From positions 7,854 to 71,853 of the forward strand of contig CAZUXT010000013.1 of NCBI GenBank assembly GCA_964624145.1: a DNA stretch of 64,000 bases. The letters run 5' to 3'. Source of the DNA: WJMT01 sp964624145. GTDB taxonomy: Bacteria > Acidobacteriota > Aminicenantia > Aminicenantales > Aminicenantaceae. Shown piece by piece: positions 1 to 9,350 of the stretch. The notes beneath the pieces were generated by a model, which worked only from the letters and a program-made list of their open reading frames with translations, was not told the DNA's origin and ran no database searches. A program made the position numbers and the translations under genes. How positions within the stretch are numbered: the stretch's first letter is position 1; every line of letters begins with the position of its first letter.

Positions 1-13
1 CATTCATCTCCGG

Positions 14-2206
14 ATGAACAGGAATCAAGGCATGAAAAATTCAATTTTTCTTCGCAAAATATATCTTTTACTTCCCTCTTTTATCCTCGGATTCATGGCC
101 CTTTCCTTCCAAGTCCTCATTCTGCGGGAATTTTCCGTTCAATTCGCAGGCAATGAAATCACATTTGGCATTATGCTGGGAGCGTGGCTTTTCTGGACGG
201 GAATAGGAAGCCTTTCAGGCCCCATTTTCAAATTCACACGGACCAGATTCTCTGGCTTTTATTACACAGTATTGCTTGTTTTTCCCTTGTGTTTTGTCGG
301 CCTCAGATTGATTCGATTTCTATTCAGAACAGGCCCGGGTGAAATCATGGGGATTTCCCCTATGATCGCGTCTGCACTGCTGGCTTCCCTGATGATATGT
401 TTTCCTTTAGGAGTTCTTTTTGTCTTCAACACTCAATTCCTGAGCGGGAAAATTTCCACAGTGTATCTCACGGAATCCATAGGATCTGCTGCAGGAGGAA
501 TCGTGGTCTACTTCTTCCTCATTCCTCATCTATCAAACTGGAAAGCCGCCAGTTTGATAGGAGTTATCTGTGCTGCCGTGATTTATCTTGCGCTTTCCAA
601 TAAAAAGCAAGTCTTTCTTCTCATTCTCGCTATCATAGGCATGTCTTCCTTCTGGATCCTTGATCTACCCATACAGAAGCTCTATTGGAAGCCTTTCTCT
701 CTTGCTGCAAGTAAAGATTCTCCTTACGGGAAAATCCAGATTGTCAAAACCCGGGAACAGGTCACTCTCTATAACAACCACTCAAAAGTAGGCTCCTCTC
801 CTGACCTCGCATCAGCCGAAGAAGCCGTGCATTTTGCGCTTCTCCAGAAGCCAGAATCAGAAAATGTCCTTCTTATAGGTGGCGGTCTGGCAGGAAGCCT
901 CAGCCAGATCCTCAAATATCCTAAAACCAGCGTTGATTACGTGGAATTGGACCCTGAAGTCATCCGGATATCTGCCCGCTTTCTCCCTGAATTTGAAAAA
1001 TATATCCGCAATCACCCCCGAATCAATGTCTATTATGAAGACGGAAGAGTGTTTGTATCAAAAACAAAAAAAACATACCATGTCATCATTTTAAACCTTC
1101 CTCCCCCCGAAACAGCGCAGCTTAACCGATTCTATACCCAGGAATTCTTTCAGATCATAAAAAGCAAACTCCATCCTGAAGGCGTGTTTTCATTCCAGGT
1201 TCCCTCAGCTGAAAACTATATCAGTCCCCAGCTTCAAGATTTTTTAAGCTGCCTTTATTTCACCCTCCATTCTGTATTCAATGAAGTGAAGATCGTTCCA
1301 GGGGCTTCAAATATCTTTCTTGCCTCCTCACACCTCAATGATCTTGATCCGGATAAACTCAGCCGCCAAATAATAAATCTCCAGCTTGATAACAAATATG
1401 TCTCCCCCTACCTGCTTCAAGCCCGGTTGTCTCCTCTGCGGGTGCAATCTCTCAAAGAAAAGATTGCCTCTGAGAAAAAACAGGCGAACAAAGACCTTTT
1501 CCCCATCAGTTATTTTTACAATTCAGTGCTCAGAAGCACCCATTTTAAAGGGATAGAGACCCGACTCCTTTCCTTCCTCTCCGAAAAAGGTCATTTCTGG
1601 ATTCTGGATTTCCCTCTAATATTGTTTGCTGTTATCTTAATCACCATAGGGATTAAAAAGAAAGAATCCTCTTTTTACCTGACCCCCCTGACCCTTATAG
1701 GGCTAACGTCTATCGCCGTAGAAATCATAGTCATCATCGCTTTCCAGACTCTTTATGGATATATCTATCATACCATATCCCTTCTCTTTGCTTCTTTTAT
1801 GGCTGGAATGGCATTAGGAGCCTATCTGGGCACAAAAATAAAGAACATTGATCTAAAGCATTTGATTATTGTTCAATTCCAATCCCTGATCCTCTTACTC
1901 ATATTATCTCTCCTCTTGAAACAAGCCCCTCCTCCCCTGTTCTTCCCCGTATTTCTCGTTTTTCTTGGTTCCGTAGGCGGAGAGATGTTTATCATTTCAA
2001 ACCATCTCTATCTGAAAAAAGGTTTTCACTTCGGACTGGGCTACGGATTTGACTTGATAGGCTCTTTTCTAGGGGCTATTGCCGTCTCTTCTATTCTCAT
2101 TCCTTTAGTGGGTTTTTCCCTCGTTCTTCAGTACTTATTTCTGGCCTGTTCACTCTGTCTTCTGCTGCTTATTTGGGGAAAAATGAAGCCTGGATTTAAG
2201 TCATAA
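14..2206 (+). CDS. Membrane-embedded spermidine-synthase-like protein
   Basis: The 730-residue protein has hydrophobic segments from about residue 15 to 235 and again from about 528 to 727, with a soluble Rossmann methyltransferase-like domain of the spermidine synthase family between them. The GGGLAG nucleotide-binding loop lies near residue 288 and the acidic YVELDP strand near 309. Where polyamine synthases carry a catalytic Asp (the D-x-x-DP loop) this protein reads ILNLPPPET, so canonical aminopropyl transfer is doubtful. Such membrane-fused forms are widespread in anaerobes and have no firmly assigned substrate. The frame is open to the window edge. ATG at 14 is possible, but ATG at 32 has a better-spaced CAGGA ribosome site, so the start is uncertain. 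It ends 116 bp before the redox operon. Confidence 0.8.
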   Translation: MNRNQGMKNSIFLRKIYLLLPSFILGFMALSFQVLILREFSVQFAGNEITFGIMLGAWLFWTGIGSLSGPIFKFTRTRFSGFYYTVLLVFPLCFVGLRLIRFLFRTGPGEIMGISPMIASALLASLMICFPLGVLFVFNTQFLSGKISTVYLTESIGSAAGGIVVYFFLIPHLSNWKAASLIGVICAAVIYLALSNKKQVFLLILAIIGMSSFWILDLPIQKLYWKPFSLAASKDSPYGKIQIVKTREQVTLYNNHSKVGSSPDLASAEEAVHFALLQKPESENVLLIGGGLAGSLSQILKYPKTSVDYVELDPEVIRISARFLPEFEKYIRNHPRINVYYEDGRVFVSKTKKTYHVIILNLPPPETAQLNRFYTQEFFQIIKSKLHPEGVFSFQVPSAENYISPQLQDFLSCLYFTLHSVFNEVKIVPGASNIFLASSHLNDLDPDKLSRQIINLQLDNKYVSPYLLQARLSPLRVQSLKEKIASEKKQANKDLFPISYFYNSVLRSTHFKGIETRLLSFLSEKGHFWILDFPLILFAVILITIGIKKKESSFYLTPLTLIGLTSIAVEIIVIIAFQTLYGYIYHTISLLFASFMAGMALGAYLGTKIKNIDLKHLIIVQFQSLILLLILSLLLKQAPPPLFFPVFLVFLGSVGGEMFIISNHLYLKKGFHFGLGYGFDLIGSFLGAIAVSSILIPLVGFSLVLQYLFLACSLCLLLLIWGKMKPGFKS

Positions 2207-2322
2207 TGTTTTTTTGATAAATTCTTGACACAATCTTTCAATTATGCTTCACTGTAGAGTCTTATTTTGATAAAATAACCTTCATAAATTAAGTTTGTTT
2301 TTCATAATGGAAGGAAAACTAG

Positions 2323-2730
2323 ATGAGAGCAATTATATCCCGCCAAACAATCAAAAATTCCATTGTTGCTAAAGTGGAAGAATTAAGCGGCCAAAACCTG
2401 CTGGCTTGCTACCAATGCGGCAAATGTTCTGCTGGCTGCCCCGCCATCTCTCAGATGGATCTTCCCCCAAATCAAGTCATCCGTTATGCCCAATTGGGTT
2501 TCACGGATGAGTTGATCAATTCCAAAACCATATGGATTTGTGCCTCCTGTTTAACCTGTAATGTCCGGTGCCCCAAAGGAATCAATATTGCTGAAATCAT
2601 GGAAGCCCTGAGACAGGTTTTACTTCGCCAGCGTAAAGATCATGTGAATATAAACAAGCTCTCTGAGGAGCAAAAATCTGAACTTCCTCCCATTGCTTTA
2701 GTTGGCAGTTTCAGGAAATCTACCTCATAA
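2323..2730 (+). CDS. hdrC: HdrC-like heterodisulfide reductase subunit C (4Fe-4S)
   Basis: This small electron carrier has two complete 4Fe-4S motifs: C29, C32, C35, C39 (CYQCGKCSAGC) and C73, C76, C79, C83 (CASCLTCNVRC). That pattern and the 135-residue length fit HdrC, which passes electrons from HdrA to the HdrB active site. It is the first gene of a tightly packed + strand operon running to 11012. The ATG at 2323 follows a GGAAGGAAAA ribosome site. A TTCACT / TAAAAT pair spaced 17 bp (2248-2276) is a weak promoter candidate for the operon. Membership of the HdrC family is clear; the thiol substrate of the complex in a bacterium is unknown. Confidence 0.9.
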   Translation: MRAIISRQTIKNSIVAKVEELSGQNLLACYQCGKCSAGCPAISQMDLPPNQVIRYAQLGFTDELINSKTIWICASCLTCNVRCPKGINIAEIMEALRQVLLRQRKDHVNINKLSEEQKSELPPIALVGSFRKSTS

Positions 2731-2779
2731 ATACATATGATATTTAAACGAAAAATTATTTGTAAAAGGAACCATAAAT

Positions 2780-3658
2780 ATGAAACTCTCTTATTATCCA
2801 GGATGTACACTTAAGAATCATGCTAAAAATTTTGAAGATTCAGCTTTATGTTCCTTAGAACAGCTTGACGTCGAGGTTGAAGAGCTGCCTCGGTGGAACT
2901 GCTGCGGTACCGTCTTCTCTCTGACTACTGATGATCTTATCCATCATGTGGCGCCTATCCGAAATCTCATTCGAGTCAAAGAACAAAAAAGCGACAAAGT
3001 CATGACTCTCTGCGCTATGTGTTACAACACCCTAAAGAGAGCCAACCAACGAGTCAGAGACAATGCTGAAGACCTGCAAAAAATCAATGATTTTATGTAC
3101 AGGGAAGAAATCAAATATGAGGGAGATGTTGACGTGCTCCATCTTCTGGAAATTTTTCAGAATGACATTAAGCTCGAGAACATAGCCCAAAAAGTCAAAA
3201 AGCCTCTCAAAGGCTTAAAAGTAGCCAGTTATTATGGCTGCATGTTGGTCCGACCCCAAAATATTGGCTTTGATGACATGGAAAATCCGGATTCCATGGA
3301 TAACCTCATGTCTACACTGGGGGCTCAGCCGGTTGAATTTCCATATAAAACAGAATGCTGCGGCGCTTACCAAACTGTAGATAATCAGGAACTGGTGGCA
3401 GAACGAACTTATCAGATTCTCTCTTCGGCTCAATCTCAAGGAGCTGATGTGGTTATAGCGAGCTGTCCTCTTTGCGTGTTCAACCTTGATCAGCGTCAGA
3501 AAAAGACCCGTCAAATTTATCCAGAATTCAAAAACATACCCATTCTCTACTTCACACAACTTTCAGCCATAGCTCTCGGCTGTCCCAATAAAAGTTTGAG
3601 GTTGGATCTTCATTACATAGATCCCAAACCCATTTTAAAGGAAAAAGGATTAATCTGA
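2780..3658 (+). CDS. hdrB: HdrB-like heterodisulfide reductase subunit B (two CCG domains)
   Basis: This 292-residue protein carries both cysteine-rich CCG motifs of the family: C9, C41-C42-G43, C78, C81 and C154, C193-C194-G195, C229, C232. In methanogen HdrB these motifs bind two noncubane 4Fe-4S clusters that cleave the CoM-S-S-CoB disulfide. All ligands are present, so the site should be functional, but bacteria lack CoM and CoB and the real acceptor is not predictable from sequence. It follows hdrC by 49 bp and precedes korD by 7 bp. The start ATG at 2780 has AAAGGA upstream. The protein is cytoplasmic, with no membrane segment. Confidence 0.92.
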   Translation: MKLSYYPGCTLKNHAKNFEDSALCSLEQLDVEVEELPRWNCCGTVFSLTTDDLIHHVAPIRNLIRVKEQKSDKVMTLCAMCYNTLKRANQRVRDNAEDLQKINDFMYREEIKYEGDVDVLHLLEIFQNDIKLENIAQKVKKPLKGLKVASYYGCMLVRPQNIGFDDMENPDSMDNLMSTLGAQPVEFPYKTECCGAYQTVDNQELVAERTYQILSSAQSQGADVVIASCPLCVFNLDQRQKKTRQIYPEFKNIPILYFTQLSAIALGCPNKSLRLDLHYIDPKPILKEKGLI

Positions 3659-3665
3659 GGTACAA

Positions 3666-3941
3666 ATGAGTTATTTTGGCGATTTAAAACCAGTAAGGGG
3701 TGAAATCCACATTGAAAAAGAAAGATGCAAAGGATGTGGATTTTGTGTGGAGTATTGTCCACGAGATGTGCTTGAATTATCGGATGAATTTAATGAGAAA
3801 GGATATCATCCGCCTTATATTAAAAACGGAGATAACTGCTGTTACTGCCAGCTTTGTGAGACAATATGTCCTGAATTTGCCATCTTTGTGACCATAAAGA
3901 AAGAGGAGGATGAAGGTGAAAAAGTCGAAAGCAGATCCTAA
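3666..3941 (+). CDS. korD: 2-oxoacid:ferredoxin oxidoreductase delta (ferredoxin) subunit
   Basis: A 91-residue two-cluster ferredoxin with ligands C21, C24, C27, C31 and a second set at C58/C59, C61, C64, C68. Position directly before the alpha subunit matches KorD, the electron-exit subunit of four-subunit 2-oxoglutarate (or related 2-oxoacid) ferredoxin oxidoreductases. Its last 32 bp overlap the korA start, which suggests translational coupling. C58-C59 are adjacent, so which of them ligates the cluster is open. Confidence 0.9.
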   Translation: MSYFGDLKPVRGEIHIEKERCKGCGFCVEYCPRDVLELSDEFNEKGYHPPYIKNGDNCCYCQLCETICPEFAIFVTIKKEEDEGEKVESRS

Positions 3942-5082
3942 AGGTGTGTTAACCGGGTCCCACTTTATGGATGGAGACTACGCTTTAGCTGAGGGAGCTC
4001 TTGCCGCAGGATGCCGCTTTTTCGGCGGTTATCCCATCACACCATCCACAGAAACAGCTGAAAGATTTTCTGAAAGAATTCCTGTAGTCGGAGGAGTCTT
4101 TATTCAAATGGAAGATGAGCTGGGCTCAATCGCATCTTTAATCGGGGCTTCCTGGGGAGGGCTTAAAGCAATGACTGTGACTTCCGGGCCTGGGTTTTCC
4201 CTGATGCAGGAAAACATTGGATTAGCCTGCATGATGGAAACTCCTCTAGTCATAGCCAATGTTCAAAGAGGAGGACCCTCTACAGGCCTTCCAACACTAA
4301 CCAGTCAGCAGGATATGATGCAGGCTAGATGGGGATCTCACGGAGATTATGAAATCATTGCTCTATCCCCTGATTCACCCCAGGAATGTTTTGACATGAC
4401 CATTAAAGCATTTAATTTATCAGAATTATACAGAGTTCCGGTTTTTGTCATGACAGACGAATGTGTCGGTCATATGCATGAAAAGGTGGTTATCCCTCCG
4501 GCAGAGGAAATAGATATTGTGGAAAGAAAATGGTACGAAGGTCCCAAAGACAAATACCTGCCCTACAAATGTGATTCTGACGGAGTCCCCTTCATGGTCA
4601 AAACCGGTCAAGGATACCGGTTCCATACCACAGGATTGACTCATGATGAGAGAGGATATCCCCTGCTTAATGCGGAATGTCAGCAAAAAAATGTGCAGCA
4701 TCTCATAGACAAAATCACTAAAAATGCGGACAAAATCATAGAACTGGAAGAGGAACAAATTGATGGTGCTGAAGTGGTGGTTCTTTCCTATGGCATAACA
4801 TATAGAGTTGCAACAAAAGCTGTCCAAGAGGCCAGAAAAGCAGGGATCAAAACCGGAACTCTTCGTTTGGTAACCGTATGGCCTTTCCCAGAAAAGAAAA
4901 TAGAGGAAATTGCCAAAAAAGTGAAAGCCATAATCGTTCCCGAAATCAATGCCGGACAGGTCTTTTTAGAAGTAGACCGATGCTCCAGAAACAAGTGCAA
5001 AGTAGTGAATGTTCCTCACTTAGGAGGATGGGTCCATAATCCAGATGACATCTTTAAAGCCATCAAGGAGGCCGTAAAATGA
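3910..5082 (+). CDS. korA: 2-oxoacid:ferredoxin oxidoreductase alpha subunit
   Basis: The 390-residue alpha subunit binds the pyrimidine side of thiamine diphosphate together with KorB. Family landmarks are GYPITPST at 40-47, TSGPG at 91-95 and RGGPSTG at 120-126. The enzyme converts a 2-oxoacid plus CoA to acyl-CoA, CO2 and reduced ferredoxin, reversibly. The KorD-A-B-C set points to 2-oxoglutarate as substrate, but VOR/IOR-type 2-oxoacids cannot be excluded by eye. The ATG at 3910 lies inside korD and is preceded by GAAAGAGGAGG, a strong ribosome site, which decides this start. It overlaps korB by 4 bp (ATGA). Confidence 0.93.
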   Translation: MKVKKSKADPKGVLTGSHFMDGDYALAEGALAAGCRFFGGYPITPSTETAERFSERIPVVGGVFIQMEDELGSIASLIGASWGGLKAMTVTSGPGFSLMQENIGLACMMETPLVIANVQRGGPSTGLPTLTSQQDMMQARWGSHGDYEIIALSPDSPQECFDMTIKAFNLSELYRVPVFVMTDECVGHMHEKVVIPPAEEIDIVERKWYEGPKDKYLPYKCDSDGVPFMVKTGQGYRFHTTGLTHDERGYPLLNAECQQKNVQHLIDKITKNADKIIELEEEQIDGAEVVVLSYGITYRVATKAVQEARKAGIKTGTLRLVTVWPFPEKKIEEIAKKVKAIIVPEINAGQVFLEVDRCSRNKCKVVNVPHLGGWVHNPDDIFKAIKEAVK

Positions 5083-5942
5083 CAGAAAAGCAGCCCCTAC
5101 AAAATCCCGTCGAAAAAATACTGCGGATGGACAGGATGCCCCACATCTGGTGCCCAGGCTGTGGCATCGGAACAGTGGTCACTTCCTTTGCCGAAGCTTT
5201 AAGGAAAGAAGAGACTGATTTAGATAATTTAGTGGTGGTATCAGGAATCGGATGCACAGGGAGAGCAGCCGGATACATAAAATTAGATTCTTTCCACACC
5301 ACTCATGGAAGAGCCATCCCCTTTGCCACTGGACTTAAACTCGCTAACCCAAAAACGAAATTAGTGGTATTCAGCGGAGACGGCGACATTGCCGGAATCG
5401 GGGGAAATCATCTCATCCATGCAGCCAGACGAAACATGGATATGCTGGTCATTTTGGTTAACAATTTTAATTATGCCATGACAGGCGGCCAGGTAGCTGC
5501 CACTACTCCTCTTGATGCCAATGCCTCCACAGCTCCGTTTGGTAATTTTGAATACCCGTTTAACCTTCCCCATCTTGTGGCCGCCGCCGGAGGTACCTAT
5601 ATTGCCCGATGGACAGCTCTTCACTTAAGAAGAGTTACCAAATCCATTCAAGAAGCTTTGCATCGAAGAGGTTTTTCTTTCATTGAAGTCATCACCCCCT
5701 GCACCACTCTTTATGCACGTAGAAACCGTCTTGGGGATGGTCTGAATTTACTGAAATATTATTATGATAATTCTGAAATCCAGCACAATGCGGATACCAA
5801 AGACCTTAATATTACCTATCAGGGAAAGCTTATAGTCGGAAAATTTATAGATAAAGAAAAGCCCACTTTTCTGGATGCAATGAATCAGCATCTTTCTAAA
5901 GTGCTGGGTGACAAATACACACCTTATGGAGAAGAAAAATGA
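5079..5942 (+). CDS. korB: 2-oxoacid:ferredoxin oxidoreductase beta (TPP) subunit
   Basis: The 287-residue beta subunit holds the thiamine diphosphate site: WCPGCG at 24-29, GDGD at 100-103 as the start of the Mg/TPP motif, and NNFNYAMTGGQ from residue 128. It pairs with KorA. Start and stop overlap both neighbours by an ATGA, so the korA-korB-korC trio is translationally coupled. The length is normal for KorB and there is no sign of damage. Confidence 0.93.
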   Translation: MTEKQPLQNPVEKILRMDRMPHIWCPGCGIGTVVTSFAEALRKEETDLDNLVVVSGIGCTGRAAGYIKLDSFHTTHGRAIPFATGLKLANPKTKLVVFSGDGDIAGIGGNHLIHAARRNMDMLVILVNNFNYAMTGGQVAATTPLDANASTAPFGNFEYPFNLPHLVAAAGGTYIARWTALHLRRVTKSIQEALHRRGFSFIEVITPCTTLYARRNRLGDGLNLLKYYYDNSEIQHNADTKDLNITYQGKLIVGKFIDKEKPTFLDAMNQHLSKVLGDKYTPYGEEK

Positions 5943-6496
5943 CTGAGATAAGATTTTCTGGTTACGGAGGCCAAGGAATCATAAGATGCGCTCTAATAGG
6001 AGGGAAAGCTCTTTCAATTTATGGGGGTAAATTTGCCACCATGAATCAGAGCTTTGGACCAGAAGCCCGAGGGGGTGCCTGCAGTTCTCAGCTCATTGTT
6101 TCTGATGAGAGAGTCCTCTATCCTTACATCACAAAACCTGAAATATTGGTTTCCATGTCTCAGGAAGCCTATGAAAAGTATCAATCTGACCTCAGAGATA
6201 ATGGTCTGCTCATCACTGACACAGACTTGGTTTCTCCAAAAATAAAAAGAAAAAACATAACTCATTATTCTATTCCTGCCACCAGATTTGCTGAAGAACT
6301 GGGAAACCGCATCATCGGCAACCTGGTCATGATGGGTTTTTTTACCGCTATCACCAAAATCACAACACCGGATGTCATGAAAAAAGCGCTCCCGGGCCTT
6401 GTGCCGGACAGATTTCTTGATCTCAATAAAAGAGCCTTTGATAAAGGTTATGACTACGGTCAAAAAGTCCTTAAGGAAGAATCTCAAAAAAAGTAG
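5939..6496 (+). CDS. korC: 2-oxoacid:ferredoxin oxidoreductase gamma subunit
   Basis: This 185-residue protein is the gamma subunit (GYGGQGI at residues 7-13, then FGPEARGG), which in KorC/PorC-type enzymes contributes to CoA binding. It overlaps korB by ATGA at 5939-5942. It is the last gene of the Kor set. The 102 bp before hdrA are AT-rich and contain two 12-bp direct repeats, so the operon may have an internal promoter or simply read through. Confidence 0.92.
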   Translation: MTEIRFSGYGGQGIIRCALIGGKALSIYGGKFATMNQSFGPEARGGACSSQLIVSDERVLYPYITKPEILVSMSQEAYEKYQSDLRDNGLLITDTDLVSPKIKRKNITHYSIPATRFAEELGNRIIGNLVMMGFFTAITKITTPDVMKKALPGLVPDRFLDLNKRAFDKGYDYGQKVLKEESQKK

Positions 6497-6562
6497 CCAT
6501 GACAAAAATGATGAAGTCTCTCATCAACATGCGTTTTTTACAGAGACGATATCTTTAGAATA

Positions 6563-6587
6563 AATATTAATAATGAATATTAATAAT
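6563..6587. repeat. Two 12-bp direct repeats upstream of hdrA
   Basis: AATATTAATAAT occurs twice, at 6563-6574 and 6576-6587, separated by one G, just 12 bp before the hdrA start. Such spacing could be an operator or an AT-rich promoter region, but no regulator is known here. The AAGG after it serves as ribosome site for hdrA. Confidence 0.5.
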
Positions 6588-6598
6588 AAGGTAATGCA

Positions 6599-8557
6599 AT
6601 GAAAAAACGGACAGGAGTTTTTGTATGCCATTGCGGCATAAACATAGCAGGTACAGTAGACGTTAAAAATGTCGCCAAAGAACTATCTAAGTACGAAGGT
6701 GTGGTTCATTCCGAAGACTATGTGTATATGTGTTCGGATCCTGGACAGAAATTGATTGGAAACGCCATAAAAAAACATAAGTTGGACAGTGTTGTGGTAG
6801 CCTGCTGCTCTCCAAGTCTGCATGAAAAGACATTCAGAAAGGTAACCCAATCGGCAGGCCTTAATCCTTACCAATGTGAAATCGCAAACATAAGAGAGCA
6901 GTGCAGCTGGGTTCATAAAGACAAAGAAAAAGCCACATCCAAAGCCAAAAAAATCGTTAAAAGTATTGTACAAAAAGTCTTGAGAAATGAATCTCTAGAG
7001 CCCATATCTGTCCCCGTCACTAAACGAGCTCTGGTCATCGGCGGAGGCATCTCAGGCATTCAGGCTGCCCTTGATATCGCAGACGGAGGGCATGAAGTGA
7101 TCCTGGTGGAAAGATCCCCTTCCATCGGCGGACATATGATCCAATTATCCGAAACCTTTCCTACTCTTGACTGCTCTCAATGCATCATGACCCCAAAAAT
7201 GGTGGACGTGGCAAATCACCCCAAAATCAAACTCATGACCTATAGTGAGATTCAAGAAGTTACTGGATATGTGGGTAATTTTAAAGTGAAGATACTAAAA
7301 AAACCCACTTATGTTGATCCGGCCGCCTGCACTTTATGCGATGAATGCACCAAAGTATGTCCGGTTGTGGTTCCCAATGAATTCGATGAAGGATTGACCG
7401 GAAGAAAAGCCATCTATATTCCATTCCCTCAGGCCATACCAGCCACATACACTCTGGATATTGATAACTGCCCTGGATTGGTTCCCATTGCCTGCGGCAA
7501 ATGCGCTGATGTGTGTGAGCCCAATGCCATTGACTTTGACATGAAACCCGAAATCGTGGAAGAAGAAGTCGGCGCCATTGTGGTGGCAACCGGATATGAT
7601 TTATACAGCAAAAAGAAGATGGCTGAATACGGCCGGGGAAAATACCCTGATGTGTTGGACGGACTTCAGTTTGAAAGACTGCTGTCTGCTTCAGGACCGA
7701 CTGCTGGAGAAATATTAAGGCCCTCTGACCATAAAGTGCCTAAAGAAGTGGTGTTTATCCAATGCTGTGGTTCCAGGGATCCTGAGCTTCATAAACCTTA
7801 CTGCTCAAAAATTTGCTGTATGTACACAGCCAAGCATGCCATGCTGTATAAAGAACATGTCCCTGACGGCCAAGCCTATGTTTTCTACATAGACATAAGA
7901 TCAGGAGGCAAAAATTACGAAGAATTTGTCCAGAGAGCTGTTGAGGAAGAAGGAGTTGTGTACTTAAGAGGAAAAGTATCCAAGGTTTTTCAAAACAACG
8001 GAAAAGTCACTGTTTGGGGAGTGGATACTTTATCCGGAAAAGATATCGAGATCAATGCAGATATGGTGGTTCTGGCTATGGCCATGGAACCTTCTCATCA
8101 AACAGATGAACTGGCCAAACAATTAAAAATTGCTTTAGATAAAGATGGTTTCCTTGCTGAGGCTCATCCAAAATTAAGGCCTGTAGAAAGTGTCACCGGA
8201 GGGCTTTTTGTAGCTGGCGCCGGACAAGCCCCCAAAGATATTCCCGAAGCTGTGGCTCAAGCAAGCGGTGCAGCCAGCAAAGTTCAAGCCATGTTTTCCG
8301 GAGATGTGCTTCACCAGGAACCCATTGTGGCGGCTGTGGACGAAGAACTGTGCAGCGGATGTAAACTCTGTATCCCGATCTGTCCCTATGATGCCAGGGT
8401 TTTTGATGAAGAAAAAGGCATTGTTTCTGTCAACGAAGTTCTCTGCGAAGGCTGTGGTTCGTGCATTGCTGCCTGTCCATCCGGCGCAGCTCAACAAAAG
8501 AACTTTACTGATGACCAGATTTATTCTATGGTTGACACAATTTTGGAAGGAGATTAA
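6599..8557 (+). CDS. hdrA: HdrA-like flavin electron-bifurcating subunit
   Basis: The 652-residue flavoprotein has the HdrA arrangement: an N-terminal cysteine domain (C10, C12, with C45, C69, C70, C93, C102), the FAD loop GGGISG at about 148-153, the DCSQCIMTPKM segment at 191-201, an inserted ferredoxin domain (C244, C247, C250, C254; C291, C299, C302, C306) and a C-terminal two-cluster ferredoxin (C585, C588, C591, C595; C616, C619, C622, C626). In known complexes HdrA splits electrons between ferredoxin and a low-energy acceptor at its FAD. Here the partners encoded alongside are HdrB/C, Kor and the Frd pair. No hydrogenase (Mvh), formate dehydrogenase or FlxABCD genes are adjacent, so the electron donor is open. 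Confidence 0.92.
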   Translation: MKKRTGVFVCHCGINIAGTVDVKNVAKELSKYEGVVHSEDYVYMCSDPGQKLIGNAIKKHKLDSVVVACCSPSLHEKTFRKVTQSAGLNPYQCEIANIREQCSWVHKDKEKATSKAKKIVKSIVQKVLRNESLEPISVPVTKRALVIGGGISGIQAALDIADGGHEVILVERSPSIGGHMIQLSETFPTLDCSQCIMTPKMVDVANHPKIKLMTYSEIQEVTGYVGNFKVKILKKPTYVDPAACTLCDECTKVCPVVVPNEFDEGLTGRKAIYIPFPQAIPATYTLDIDNCPGLVPIACGKCADVCEPNAIDFDMKPEIVEEEVGAIVVATGYDLYSKKKMAEYGRGKYPDVLDGLQFERLLSASGPTAGEILRPSDHKVPKEVVFIQCCGSRDPELHKPYCSKICCMYTAKHAMLYKEHVPDGQAYVFYIDIRSGGKNYEEFVQRAVEEEGVVYLRGKVSKVFQNNGKVTVWGVDTLSGKDIEINADMVVLAMAMEPSHQTDELAKQLKIALDKDGFLAEAHPKLRPVESVTGGLFVAGAGQAPKDIPEAVAQASGAASKVQAMFSGDVLHQEPIVAAVDEELCSGCKLCIPICPYDARVFDEEKGIVSVNEVLCEGCGSCIAACPSGAAQQKNFTDDQIYSMVDTILEGD

Positions 8558-8578
8558 CCCAACAAAATGGAGGATTAT

Positions 8579-9334
8579 ATGAATAAGAAAATGAATATAA
8601 TGGACAGAATCGCTGACTCAGCTAAGTCCGTAACCACAGGTGTTGATGCTAAAGATATTGAGCATTGGGTGACCATTTATGTAATGGGGAGAGCCTATGA
8701 AGTCCCGGCTGATCTCACCATCCTAACGGCCATGGAATTTGCCGGATACAAATTTGTAAGAGGGGTGGGATGCAGACAAGGTTTTTGTGGAGCTTGCTCT
8801 ACAGTATATAGAAACAAAGGTGACTATAAACTGCAGGCAGGTATGGCCTGTCAAACAAGAGTTGAGGATGGGATGTATCTGGTCCAAATACCTTTTGTCC
8901 CTGCAGAAAAAGCTATCTATGACATTGCAAAAGAAAGCTATGATGTCAATGCTATTCTTAAACACTATCCAGAAATTGCCCGTTGTGTCTCCTGTAATAC
9001 CTGTACTAAGGCATGTCCTCAAGATCTGGAAGTCATGGATTATGTTCAGGCCGCCCTAAAAGGAGACTTTAAAAAAGCGGCTGAAGAATCTTTTGACTGC
9101 ATCCAGTGCGGACTCTGTGCAGCAAGATGTCCTTCAGAGTTAGTCCAATATCACATCGCCCAGTTGGCAAGAAGAATGTACGGGCGATATGAATTTCCAG
9201 AGCCCGGCTATCTCAAAAAAAGAGTCAAAGAAATAGACAAGGGCGAATTCAATAAAGAGATGGAAAAAATTATGAAAGCTAGCAAAAAAGAACTCGTAAA
9301 GCTATATGCTGAAAGAGAAAGGGAATCAGACTAG
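8579..9334 (+). CDS. Fumarate-reductase/TfrB-type iron-sulfur subunit
   Basis: The N-terminal half is a plant-type 2Fe-2S domain (C65, C70, C73, C91) and the C-terminal half has two 4Fe-4S motifs (C136, C139, C142, C146 and C174, C177, C180, C184). This resembles the front half of methanogen TfrB more than classical FrdB, whose C-terminal part binds one 4Fe-4S and one 3Fe-4S. The CCG (HdrB-like) half of TfrB is absent here and is supplied by the separate hdrB. ATG at 8567 is in frame, but GGAGG at 8569-8573 is well spaced for ATG 8579, so I use 8579 (251 residues). It lies 21 bp after hdrA and 16 bp before the flavoprotein gene. Confidence 0.85.
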   Translation: MNKKMNIMDRIADSAKSVTTGVDAKDIEHWVTIYVMGRAYEVPADLTILTAMEFAGYKFVRGVGCRQGFCGACSTVYRNKGDYKLQAGMACQTRVEDGMYLVQIPFVPAEKAIYDIAKESYDVNAILKHYPEIARCVSCNTCTKACPQDLEVMDYVQAALKGDFKKAAEESFDCIQCGLCAARCPSELVQYHIAQLARRMYGRYEFPEPGYLKKRVKEIDKGEFNKEMEKIMKASKKELVKLYAERERESD

Positions 9335-9350
9335 CAATAAGGAGAAAAAA

